The notes under the pieces are model-generated. The model had not been told where the DNA came from and did no database searches. It was given only the letters and a program-made list of their open reading frames with translations. Positions 11,418-20,669 of a DNA stretch of 64,000 nt are shown here, piece after piece; position 1 is the stretch's first letter, and every line of letters begins with the position of its first letter. Both the position numbers and the translations under genes were made by a program. Origin of the DNA: Gammaproteobacteria bacterium. GTDB lineage: Bacteria > Pseudomonadota > Gammaproteobacteria > Chromatiales > Chromatiaceae. The stretch is from positions 1 to 64,000 of the forward strand of contig JAAAOQ010000265.1 of the NCBI GenBank assembly GCA_009908845.1, given 5' to 3'.

Positions 11418-12479
11418 ATGACCTTGGCCCCCCAGCCCTATCTCAATACCCGCGTCAGCGCGATGTCCGAACGGCTGCTGACATCGGATCAGATCGCGGC
11501 CTTGTGCGAGCTCAGCTTGCCCGATCTCGCCGAGCGCTTCGGCTTGGAACCGTTGCTCGATGAGCAGCTCGATCGGCGCACCAAGAGCCGCGCCGTCAAA
11601 CAGGCGCTGATCAACACCCTGCTCGACGAGCTGCGGGTGCTGATCCGCCCGATGAACGCAAACGAGGCTGGCCTGTTGCTGGCTTGGGGTCGGAAATACG
11701 CGTTATTCAATCTCAAGACGCTGCTACGCGGTAAGCTCTACGAGCTGGACCAAAGCGAGATCAGCGCCAATCTCTACGAGCTGCCGGCACACGTTCGCCT
11801 GCCGCAGCAGGAGCTGTTCCGGGCCGAAGGGGTGCTCGAGCTGCTACGCAAGCTCGAACAGGGGCCCTACAGCCTGATCGCACGCCAAGGACGCGAGGTC
11901 TTCGAGCAGAAGCGCGAGCCCTTCGCGCTCGAGGCGGCGCTCGACCAGCGCTACTACGGTGAGATGGTCAGACGGCTGCTGCAGGTCTCCAACCAGGATG
12001 GAAACGAGCTGAAGCACCTGCTCGGCGCCGTGCTCGATCGGGTCGGACTCCTATGGCTATTGCGGTTCCGGTTCTCCTACGGGCTCTCGCCGAGTGAGAC
12101 CTACTATCAATTGGTGCCGTCGGTGCGCTTGCTACACCGGGATCGCTTGTTGAAACTGGTCAATCTGGAGACCTTCGACGAGATCCTCGCGGCACTGCCC
12201 GAGCCGCTGACGACCAGGCTCGCCGGCAGCACCAGCCTGATGGAGGTCCAGCGCCGCCTCGGTGGTCATGTGACCGACGAGGCCCGTCGCACCCTGGCCA
12301 ACGGGCAATCTGGTGTCGCGCGCGCCCTGGCCTACCTGATCCTGCGTGAGCACGGAGTGCTGGCCCTGTTCTCGATCATCCAGGGGCAGCTGCTCGGCCT
12401 GCCGCGAGAGCTGATCGAGATCGCGGTCGAGGTGAGCGAGCCGAACTGCCCTGCCGACTCGCTGGCCGACGCGGCCTGA
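11418..12479 (+). CDS. V-type ATP synthase subunit C (AC39/d)
   Basis: PYLNTRVSAMSERLLT, NLKTLLRGKLYELDQSEI; position in operon. Confidence 0.88.
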   Translation: MTLAPQPYLNTRVSAMSERLLTSDQIAALCELSLPDLAERFGLEPLLDEQLDRRTKSRAVKQALINTLLDELRVLIRPMNANEAGLLLAWGRKYALFNLKTLLRGKLYELDQSEISANLYELPAHVRLPQQELFRAEGVLELLRKLEQGPYSLIARQGREVFEQKREPFALEAALDQRYYGEMVRRLLQVSNQDGNELKHLLGAVLDRVGLLWLLRFRFSYGLSPSETYYQLVPSVRLLHRDRLLKLVNLETFDEILAALPEPLTTRLAGSTSLMEVQRRLGGHVTDEARRTLANGQSGVARALAYLILREHGVLALFSIIQGQLLGLPRELIEIAVEVSEPNCPADSLADAA

Positions 12480-12529
12480 GCCGAGCCCATTACCCGAGCC
12501 GGAACGACCCCCTGCGGAACATCCGAACC

Positions 12530-14698
12530 ATGCTGCGCCAACTCTCGACGACCCATCTCCGACCGCTGACTCGGCGTCTGCGGCAGGTCGGGACCAAGGT
12601 CCGCACGCAGCTGGCCCCACTGCTCGAGCAGGCGGAGCCACGGCTGATCAGGCTGCGCGAAGCGGCGACAACGCGCCTCCGCCCGCTGGCTCAGCGTATT
12701 GGGCAAGCCGCGAGTGCGGCGCGCTCCCGGCTCGGTCCCATGATCGCCGAGATGCCGCACCTCGCCCAGCAATTGCGGGCAGAGGCCGCCCAGGCCGAAT
12801 TTCGGCTCCGGCCGCTGCCGATGAAGCATGTGCGGCTGCTCGTGATCACCGATGACCTCCCGCAGGCATCGCTGACACTGGCCGAGACCGAGAGCTTCCA
12901 TCCCGATACCCGCGCCCCCGAGGCACAGATGCTCAGCGGCATCCCGGGGCGCGATTACCGCGATCTCTACCAGCAGGCACGCTCACGGCTCGAGAAGATC
13001 GCCAAGGTCGTACCGATCGACGACACCCCCCCCATCGAGCAGGTCCGGGTGGTCGGGCACGACGAGCTGCGCGCAGTCAATGAGCAACTCGGGGAGCGCT
13101 GGGCCGAGGCCTCACGCTTCGAGGAGGCGTTTCGGCGCATCGACGAGCAGGATCGGTTCGTGCGCGAGCAGCAGGCCTCGCTCGAGAATTTCAGCAACCT
13201 CCATATCGACTTGGGGGCACTGCGAAACAAGACCCGGTTTCTCGACTTCTATGTCGGCGTGGTGCCGCGCGAGAACGTTCGACGGCTCCAAGGTGCGGTG
13301 AGCCTCGCCGACCACCTCTTGTTCACCTACCTCGAGCGCGGCGACAGCACCCATGTCGTCATCGTCGGACCGCGCGGCGAGAAGGAAGGTCAGCTCGCCT
13401 CGGTGCTGAGCTCCGCCAGCTTTCAGCCGCTGCCGATCCCGGCCGCGCTCGAGGACGCTGATCCGGCCCACAAGCGGGATGAGCTCGCCACTCAGCGCGA
13501 GCAGCTGGAGGCTGAGCGGGCCGGGCTGCGACGCGAGCTGGCCGATTGGGAGCAGACGCATCACGACCGCCTGCTCGAGGCACAGCGCGCACTGTTGCTC
13601 GCTGAGCCCTTCGTGACGCTGGACCCGTCGATCCGCAGCGCAGGCCATCTCGCCGCGCTCGCCGGCTGGGTGCCGGCGCGCGCCGTCTCCGAGCTCGAGG
13701 CGCGCCTGCGCGGCAGTCTGGCGCTGCCCTTTGAGCTCGAACAGCGTGCGCCGACTGCGAACGAGCGACCGCTGGTGCCCTCGGTTCCGATCAAGCACCG
13801 ACTGCTCGCACCGTTCACGATGTTGGTCAAGCAGTACGGTATCCCGCAATACGGCGAGGTCGATCCGACCCCGCTGTTCGCGGTGACCTTTCTGCTGATG
13901 TTCGGCTCCATGTTCGGCGACGTCGGTCAGGGCGCGACGATCGCCGGACTCGCCTGGGCATTCCGCGAGAAGCTGGGACGCTTCTATCTGTTCGGTGTGA
14001 TGGCCGGCCTATCATCGGTCCTGTTCGGGTTCCTCTACGGCAGCATCTTCGGTTACGAGGAGGTGCTACCGGCGCTCTGGACCAGCCCGATCCACCACCC
14101 GATCCTGATGCTGAAGATCGCGCTTGGCTACGGCGTCGTCTTTATTGCGGTCGCATGCCTGCTGGCGATCTACAACCGCCTGGTCGTCAAGGACATCGCC
14201 GCAGCGCTGTTCGGCCATCACGGCCTGGTCAACCTGATCTTCTACCTGGCGATGGTCTTCGGAGGGCTGGGCCTCGCGGGAAGCGGCGAATTGGGCACCA
14301 CCCCGTTGCTGCTGATCCTGCTCTCGCTCGCGGCATTGGCGGTCCATGCCTGGCGTCACCTGGATGCGCCGTTCAGCGAGAAGGTCTTGGTCGTCTTCAT
14401 CGAGACCCTCGAAACCGTCGTTGGCTACATCTCCAATACCCTCTCGTTCCTGCGTGTTGCCGCGTTCAGCCTGAATCATGCTGCGCTGTCGCTCGCAGTG
14501 CTGACACTCGCCAGCATGATGGGACCGGCAGGTCATCTGATCACCGTGATCCTGGGCAACCTGTTCGTGCTGGTCCTCGAGGGCGGTATCGTGATGATCC
14601 AGGTGATGCGTCTGCAATACTACGAGGGCTTTTCCCGCTATTTCTCCGGTGATGGCCATGAATTCTCGCCGCTGCGGCTGCGGCGCCGCGCGGCCTGA
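12530..14698 (+). CDS. V-type ATP synthase subunit I (a subunit)
   Basis: Long hydrophilic N-terminal half and multi-TM C-terminal half with MFGSMFGDVGQGA and TLSFLRVAAFSLNHAALSLAV. Confidence 0.95.
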   Translation: MLRQLSTTHLRPLTRRLRQVGTKVRTQLAPLLEQAEPRLIRLREAATTRLRPLAQRIGQAASAARSRLGPMIAEMPHLAQQLRAEAAQAEFRLRPLPMKHVRLLVITDDLPQASLTLAETESFHPDTRAPEAQMLSGIPGRDYRDLYQQARSRLEKIAKVVPIDDTPPIEQVRVVGHDELRAVNEQLGERWAEASRFEEAFRRIDEQDRFVREQQASLENFSNLHIDLGALRNKTRFLDFYVGVVPRENVRRLQGAVSLADHLLFTYLERGDSTHVVIVGPRGEKEGQLASVLSSASFQPLPIPAALEDADPAHKRDELATQREQLEAERAGLRRELADWEQTHHDRLLEAQRALLLAEPFVTLDPSIRSAGHLAALAGWVPARAVSELEARLRGSLALPFELEQRAPTANERPLVPSVPIKHRLLAPFTMLVKQYGIPQYGEVDPTPLFAVTFLLMFGSMFGDVGQGATIAGLAWAFREKLGRFYLFGVMAGLSSVLFGFLYGSIFGYEEVLPALWTSPIHHPILMLKIALGYGVVFIAVACLLAIYNRLVVKDIAAALFGHHGLVNLIFYLAMVFGGLGLAGSGELGTTPLLLILLSLAALAVHAWRHLDAPFSEKVLVVFIETLETVVGYISNTLSFLRVAAFSLNHAALSLAVLTLASMMGPAGHLITVILGNLFVLVLEGGIVMIQVMRLQYYEGFSRYFSGDGHEFSPLRLRRRAA

Positions 14699-14779
14699 TA
14701 GGACGCGTTCCGCCGGCGCCTGCTGCAGCCCCGATCGACTCTCTGACAGACCCTTGACCGAACACTGAGGTACCCATCC

Positions 14780-15229
14780 ATGTACTGGCTCGTTGCACTG
14801 ATGTCCTTCGCCATCCTTGGCCTCGTCGTGACCGGCGTCGCCTTGGAGATGCGCCCCGCCGGCGCGCCCCTGCGACTGCCGCGCTGGACCAAGCCGGCGA
14901 TGGGCACCCAGCTCCTGGTCTTCATCGGCGCCCAGCTCGGACTCTTGGTACTGGGCATCGACCAGGTCTTCGCCCAGGAGACCGTCGAGACGATCGAGGT
15001 GCTCGAGGTCAGCACCGGGATGGGTCTCGCGATCATCGGTGCCGGTATCCCGACCGCCCTGTCCACGATCGGTGCCGGCATCGCTGTCGGCCCCATCGGC
15101 GCTGCGTCACTGGCAGCCATCACCGAAAAGCCGGAGAATCTCGGGCGCACGCTGATCTATCTCGGGCTTGCCGAAGGCATCGCGATCTATGGGCTGGTCG
15201 TCTCGATCCTGCTGCTGAACCGCATCTGA
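14780..15229 (+). CDS. V-type ATP synthase subunit K (c-ring proteolipid) with extended N-terminus
   Basis: IIGAGIPTALSTIGAGIAVGPIGAASLAAITEKPENLGRTLIYLGLAEGIAIYGLVVSILL with carboxylate in the final TM. Confidence 0.92.
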   Translation: MYWLVALMSFAILGLVVTGVALEMRPAGAPLRLPRWTKPAMGTQLLVFIGAQLGLLVLGIDQVFAQETVETIEVLEVSTGMGLAIIGAGIPTALSTIGAGIAVGPIGAASLAAITEKPENLGRTLIYLGLAEGIAIYGLVVSILLLNRI

Positions 15230-15235
15230 TCCGGG

Positions 15236-15652
15236 ATGAGCGAGCCGAATCCGAGCGCGCCGGCGTCCGGCGTCCCGAATACGCCTAATGCGCCGCAAGC
15301 GGAGCCGCCGCCGACCCGGATGCTGTTCCTCGGCGATGAGAGCCTCGCCGAGGGCTTCAGCGTGATCGGCTTCGAGACCTATCCGAATCCGCCCGCGTCC
15401 GAGGTCGATCGCGTGTTCCGCGAGCTGCGCGCCGCGCGCGACAAGGCCTTCGTGATCGTCGATGACGCAGTGATGAGCATGGACGTGGACCACCTCAAGC
15501 GGGTGCGCCGAGAGGGCGGGCGGATCGTCGTCATCGCGGTGCCGCCGCTGTCCGCTCCGCCGGTCCTCAGCAGCGAGGTCGCGGAACGGCTCGCCAGCAT
15601 GTTCGGGAGTGCCAACCTGATGCAACCGACCGCTACCAAGGACTCGACGTGA
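15236..15652 (+). CDS. V-type ATP synthase subunit F
   Basis: MLFLGDESLAEGFSVIGFETYPNPPASEVDRVFREL and operon position. Confidence 0.85.
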   Translation: MSEPNPSAPASGVPNTPNAPQAEPPPTRMLFLGDESLAEGFSVIGFETYPNPPASEVDRVFRELRAARDKAFVIVDDAVMSMDVDHLKRVRREGGRIVVIAVPPLSAPPVLSSEVAERLASMFGSANLMQPTATKDST

Positions 15653-16290
15653 CCCAAGCAGACGAGCTCGAGAACGCCATTCTGGCCCGGGCCGAGCGCC
15701 TGGCCAGCGAGTACCGTGAGCGCGCCCAGCGCTCGCGCGACAACATCCTACGCGACGCCGCAGAGAAGTTGCGCCTGCGCGAGCAGCGCGAGGAGGCGAT
15801 CGCCAAGACCCTCGGCGATCGCGCCTACCGCCAGCAGGTGCAGGCCGAGGAGCTGAAGCTGCAAAGCCATCTGGACCTGGTGCGCTGGAATCTGGTGCGC
15901 GATGTCGAGTCGCGGCTGGCCGAGCAGATGGAGGCTCACCGCAAGGACAGCACCGCCTACCTGAAGACACTGCAGGGCTTCATTCAGACCGCCCTGACCG
16001 AGATGGAACGCTCGCAGGTGATCCTGCGCGCCAATAGCGCCGACCTCAAGCTGCTCAGCAAGCAGTGGGACAGGGTCACCGAGATCCTGCCGGCCGACAC
16101 CCAGGCCAACCTGGACGAGAACCCGATCGAGACGCTTGGCGGCGTAATGATCGAGAGCAGCGATGGAAAGGTCCGGGTCGACAATACCTTCGAAGGACGG
16201 CTGGCACGGCTGCGCAGCCGGTTGCAGCAAGTCATCCTGGAGCGGCTGGTCCCGAGCGGCTTCGACACCGGCAGCATCTTCGGGGGCTGA
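15649..16290 (+). CDS. V-type ATP synthase subunit E
   Basis: Coiled-coil N-terminus and GGVMIESSDGKVRVDNTFEGRL signature. Confidence 0.92.
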   Translation: MTQADELENAILARAERLASEYRERAQRSRDNILRDAAEKLRLREQREEAIAKTLGDRAYRQQVQAEELKLQSHLDLVRWNLVRDVESRLAEQMEAHRKDSTAYLKTLQGFIQTALTEMERSQVILRANSADLKLLSKQWDRVTEILPADTQANLDENPIETLGGVMIESSDGKVRVDNTFEGRLARLRSRLQQVILERLVPSGFDTGSIFGG

Positions 16291-16295
16291 GCGAG

Positions 16296-18092
16296 ATGAG
16301 CGAGCAACAGAACAAGGGCTTCGTCCGCGAGATCAACGGGCCCATCGTCACCATCGATCTGCCCGGCATCCGCAGCGGCGAGCAGGTCAGGATCGGCGAG
16401 CTCGGGCTGGTCGGCGAGGTCATCTCGCTGGCCGGGCGCGAGGCAGTCGTTCAGACCTACGAGAGTACCGATGGGGTCAGACCCGGAGAGCCAGCCGAGG
16501 GACTGGGCTGGCCGCTCTCGGTCGAGCTCGGGCCTGGTCTGCTCGGTGAGATCTTCGACGGCATCCAACGACCGCTGGAGAAGATTGCGCTGGAATCGGG
16601 CGACTACATCCGCCGTGGGCTCGCGCTACCGGGCCTGGACCGAGAGAAGCGCTGGGAATTCGAACCCAATCCCGAGCTCGCACCGGGGCAGTCGATCGGT
16701 CCCGGAACCGTCCTCGGCACCGTGCAAGAGACCGAGACCATCCAGCACAAGATCCTGGTGCCGCCGGATCTGACCGGCGAGCTGACCGAGCTTGCGCCCG
16801 GCGGCGAGTACCGGGTCGAGGACAGCATCGCTCATCTGCGCGACGCGCAGGGCCACAGTCGCCACCTAACCCTGTTCCATCGCTGGCCGGTGCGCAAGCC
16901 GCGGCCGTATCGTCAGCGCGACGACGGCATCTCGCCGTTGATCACCGGCCAACGGGTGATCGACAGCTTCTTCCCGCAGCTCAAGGGCGGTAAGGGGGCA
17001 GTGCCCGGCCCCTTTGGTGCCGGCAAGACGGTCGTGCAGCAGCAGATCGCGCGCTGGTCGAACGCCGATATCGTCATCTACGTCGGCTGCGGCGAGCGCG
17101 GCAACGAGCTGGTCGACGTGCTCGAGAGCTTCCCGCAGCTCGAGGACCCCTATACCGGCCGCAAGCTGATGGAGAAGACGCTGCTGGTCGCCAACACCTC
17201 GAACATGCCGGTGGTCGCGCGCGAGGCCTCGGTCTACGTCGGCCTGACCATGGCCGAGTACTACCGCGACATGGGCTACGACGTGGTGATGCTGGCCGAC
17301 TCGACCAGCCGCTGGGCCGAGGCGCTGCGCGAGGTCTCCGGCCGTCTCGGTCAGATGCCGGTCGAGGAAGGCTATCCGGCCTACCTGGCGTCGCGTCTGG
17401 CTGCAATCTATGAGCGCGCCGGCCGCGTCGAGACCTACCATGCCGGCGCCGGCTCGGTGACCCTGATCGGCGCGGTCTCGCCGCCGGGCGGCGACTTCTC
17501 GGAGCCGGTGACCAGCCACACCAAGGACATCATCGAGACCTTCTGGGCGCTCTCGAAGGAGCTGGCCGACGCCCGCCATTACCCGAGCATCGACTGGGTC
17601 ACCAGCTTCTCCGGCCATGTGCAGGCGGCCGCCGAGTGGTGGCACAAGGAGGTCGATCGCCATTGGCAGTCGCGCCGCACCGAGGCCCTGGCATTGCTCG
17701 CCCGCGACGCCGAGCTCTCGCGCATCGTCAATCTGGTCGGCCCCGAGGCACTCTCCGATGCCCAGCGCTGGCAGCTCGAGGGCGCCTCGCTGATCAAGGA
17801 AGGCGTGCTCCAGCAGAGCGCGCTCGATGAGGTCGACACCTTCTGTTCGCCACAGAAACAGTTCGCCCTGCTCGATCTCGCCCTCTCGACCTATGACAAG
17901 GGCATGACCCTGATCGAGATTGGCGTTCCGGTCAGCCATCTGCAGGATCTGCCGCAGCTGGCCAAGGCGCGCCGCTGCAAATCGATGTACACCAGTGAAC
18001 AGGTGGCGAGCATCAACGACCTCGCGCGCGAGATCGACGAGGCCTTCGAGTCGATCCGGCTCGAGTACGCGAAGCAGCATACCGATGACTGA
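16296..18092 (+). CDS. V-type ATP synthase subunit A (catalytic)
   Basis: GPFGAGKTVVQQQIARWSNADIVIYVGCGERGNE, ADSTSRWAEALREVSGRLGQMP; internal start 16296 chosen over ORF start 16065. Confidence 0.97.
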   Translation: MSEQQNKGFVREINGPIVTIDLPGIRSGEQVRIGELGLVGEVISLAGREAVVQTYESTDGVRPGEPAEGLGWPLSVELGPGLLGEIFDGIQRPLEKIALESGDYIRRGLALPGLDREKRWEFEPNPELAPGQSIGPGTVLGTVQETETIQHKILVPPDLTGELTELAPGGEYRVEDSIAHLRDAQGHSRHLTLFHRWPVRKPRPYRQRDDGISPLITGQRVIDSFFPQLKGGKGAVPGPFGAGKTVVQQQIARWSNADIVIYVGCGERGNELVDVLESFPQLEDPYTGRKLMEKTLLVANTSNMPVVAREASVYVGLTMAEYYRDMGYDVVMLADSTSRWAEALREVSGRLGQMPVEEGYPAYLASRLAAIYERAGRVETYHAGAGSVTLIGAVSPPGGDFSEPVTSHTKDIIETFWALSKELADARHYPSIDWVTSFSGHVQAAAEWWHKEVDRHWQSRRTEALALLARDAELSRIVNLVGPEALSDAQRWQLEGASLIKEGVLQQSALDEVDTFCSPQKQFALLDLALSTYDKGMTLIEIGVPVSHLQDLPQLAKARRCKSMYTSEQVASINDLAREIDEAFESIRLEYAKQHTDD

Positions 18093-18143
18093 GCGCGCCT
18101 CGTCTTCCCGGAATCCAGCCCCTAGCAGCTTGTCCTTCCTGCC

Positions 18144-19526
18144 ATGAGCATCAAAGAATACCGAACCGCCAGCGAGGTCCGCGGCGGGCTGATCCTGGTC
18201 CGCGACACACCGGGTGTCGCGTTCGGCGACCGCGTGCGCATCTCGGACGGCCGCGGCGGTACCCGTGACGGCCAGGTCATCCGCGCATCCAATGAGGAGG
18301 TGATGATCCTGGTGTTCGAGGGCACCGATGATCTCGACCTCGAGGCCGTCTGGGTCCGTTTCCTCGACGAGCCGGTCGAGATCGCCCTCTCGCCCGAGAT
18401 CCTCGGTCGCGAGCTGAACGGTCTCGGTGAGCCGCGTGACGGCCGTCCGCCGATCCTCTCCCATATTCGGCGCCCAGTCGGTGGTTCGGCGATCAACCCG
18501 GCCGCGCGCAGCTATCCGCGCGAGTTCATCCAGACCGGCATCTCGACGATCGACGGGCTGAACTCATTGGTGCGCGGCCAGAAGCTGCCGATCTTCTCGG
18601 GCTCCGGGCTGCCGCACAACCGGCTCGCGGCCCAGATCGTGCGCCAGGCCAAGCTCAAGGACGAGGACTCGAGCTTCTCGATCGTGTTCGCGGCCATGGG
18701 CGTCAGCTACGCCGATGCGAAGTTCTTCCGCGACGAGTTCGCGAGCTCCGGCGTGCTGCGCAACGTGGTGATGTTCGTCAACCTGGCCGATGACCCGCCG
18801 GTCGAGCGCCTGACCCTGCCCCGCACGGCGCTGACGGCGGCCGAGTACCTGGCCTATGATCTCGACCGCCATGTGCTCGTCGTGATGACCGATATGACCT
18901 ATTATGCCGAGGCCCTGCGCGAGGTCGCGACCGCGAAGGGCGATGTCCCGGCGCGCAAGGGCTATCCGGGCTACCTGTATTCGGACCTGGCCGAGATCTA
19001 CGAGCGCTGCGGCCGCATCCACGAGCGCCACGGTTCGATCACGATGATGCCGGTGGTCTCGATGCCGTCGGACGACATCACCCATCCGATCCCGGACCTG
19101 ACCGGCTATATCACCGAGGGTCAGATCGTGCTCTCGCGCGAACTGCAGAACCAGGGCATCTACCCGCCGGTGCATATCTCGCCGAGCCTGTCGCGACTGA
19201 TGAAGGACGGGATCGGCAAGGATGACACCCGCGAGGATCACCCGAAGGTCGCAGCGCAGCTCTATGCGCTCTATGCGCGCGCGCTCGAGACCCGCAACCT
19301 GGCCAGCATCATCGGCGCTGATGAGCTCTCCGAGCGCGACCGTCGCTACCTGAAGTTCGCCGATGACTTCGACCAGCGCTTCGTCGGCCAAGGCGAGTCC
19401 GAGGACCGCAGCATCGAGGCCACGCTGAACCTGGCCTGGGAGCTGATGAGCGCCTTCCCGCGCGATGCCCTGATCCGTCTCTCCGAGACCGAGATCGCGA
19501 AGTACTATCAGGGCGACAGCGGCTGA
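18144..19526 (+). CDS. V-type ATP synthase subunit B
   Basis: EFIQTGISTIDGLNSLVRGQKLPIFSGSGLPHNRLAAQI, TDMTYYAEALREVATAKGDVPARKGYPGYLYSDLA. Confidence 0.97.
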   Translation: MSIKEYRTASEVRGGLILVRDTPGVAFGDRVRISDGRGGTRDGQVIRASNEEVMILVFEGTDDLDLEAVWVRFLDEPVEIALSPEILGRELNGLGEPRDGRPPILSHIRRPVGGSAINPAARSYPREFIQTGISTIDGLNSLVRGQKLPIFSGSGLPHNRLAAQIVRQAKLKDEDSSFSIVFAAMGVSYADAKFFRDEFASSGVLRNVVMFVNLADDPPVERLTLPRTALTAAEYLAYDLDRHVLVVMTDMTYYAEALREVATAKGDVPARKGYPGYLYSDLAEIYERCGRIHERHGSITMMPVVSMPSDDITHPIPDLTGYITEGQIVLSRELQNQGIYPPVHISPSLSRLMKDGIGKDDTREDHPKVAAQLYALYARALETRNLASIIGADELSERDRRYLKFADDFDQRFVGQGESEDRSIEATLNLAWELMSAFPRDALIRLSETEIAKYYQGDSG

Positions 19527-19684
19527 GCTGCTCGGTCCTCGGCTGCCGCACCGGTGCTGTGCGGTAAATCCGACCAAGTCACTCCGACATCGATCAATGC
19601 GCCGCTGAGCGCGGTTTGCCTAGACTCCGGCTATCTCGCGCCCGACTCCGCGTCCGGGTCGCCCGTTCTTGTCCGGAGGCACCC

Positions 19685-20653
19685 ATGTCGACGATGCAAT
19701 CCCCGCTGCGGCTGCGTCATTTCCCAGCGTCCTTCTTCGCGATGGTGATGGGGCTGGCTGGCCTGACCATCAGTTGGGAGAAGGCGCAACAGATCTTGCA
19801 GCTCGAGCTCGGCCTCGTGCCCTGGCTGCTCGCCTTCACGGCTGCCGTCTTCGTGCTGATCGCGCTGCTCTATGGCGCTAAGCTCCTGTTGTATCCCGAC
19901 GCGGTGCTGGAAGAGCTGCGCCATCCGGTGCGGCTCAATTTCTTTCCGACCCTATCGATCAGCCTGCTGCTGCTCTCGATCGCGCTGCTGTCATCGATAC
20001 CTCAGCTCAGCCTCGTGCTCTGGGCCATCGGTGCCGCCACTCAGCTCGCGTTGACCCTCTACATCGTCGGTGACTGGATGCACGGCACAAGGTTCCAGGT
20101 CCATCACCTGAACCCGTCCTGGTTCATCCCGGCGGTCGGCAACGTACTGGTCCCGATCGCCGGGGTGCCCTTGGGGTTCGTCGATCTGTCCTGGTTCTAT
20201 TTCAGTGCCGGGTTCTTGCTGTGGTCGGTGCTGATGATTAGCGTCTTCTACCGGGTGCTCTTCCATCACCCGCTCGAGGCACGGCTGATGCCGACCCTGT
20301 TCATCTTGATCGCACCGCCTGCTGTCGGCTTCATTGCCTACAGCCGCCTGGTCGACGAGCTCGACGTCTTTGCCCATGCCCTCTATTTCGCTGCACTGTT
20401 CCTAACATTGCTGCTGCTGGTGCAGGCGCCCCGGTTTCTGCGGCTGCGCTTCTATCTCTCCTGGTGGGCCTATTCCTTCCCGCTCGCCGCCGTGAGCATC
20501 GCGATGATGGTGATGTACGAGCGCACCGGTACCGTCTTGCATCGGGACCTCGCAATCGGACTGCTGATGATGCTGAGCGGCATCGTGCTGCTGCTGCTCG
20601 TCTCGACCGTCACCGCGGTCCTGCAGCGCCGCATCTGCGTGCCAGAACAGTGA
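19685..20653 (+). CDS. SLAC1/TehA family anion channel/transporter
   Basis: Multi-TM protein with LRHFPASFFAMVMGLAGLTISW and NPSWFIPAVGNVLVPIAG motifs. Confidence 0.85.
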   Translation: MSTMQSPLRLRHFPASFFAMVMGLAGLTISWEKAQQILQLELGLVPWLLAFTAAVFVLIALLYGAKLLLYPDAVLEELRHPVRLNFFPTLSISLLLLSIALLSSIPQLSLVLWAIGAATQLALTLYIVGDWMHGTRFQVHHLNPSWFIPAVGNVLVPIAGVPLGFVDLSWFYFSAGFLLWSVLMISVFYRVLFHHPLEARLMPTLFILIAPPAVGFIAYSRLVDELDVFAHALYFAALFLTLLLLVQAPRFLRLRFYLSWWAYSFPLAAVSIAMMVMYERTGTVLHRDLAIGLLMMLSGIVLLLLVSTVTAVLQRRICVPEQ

Positions 20654-20669
20654 TGGAGGCCTGACCGGC

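Noticed and set aside
16866-18464. 532-aa minus-strand ORF antisense to V-ATPase A/B genes
   Set aside because: Composition is that of the reverse strand of high-GC coding sequence; the + strand encodes unmistakable V-ATPase A and B.
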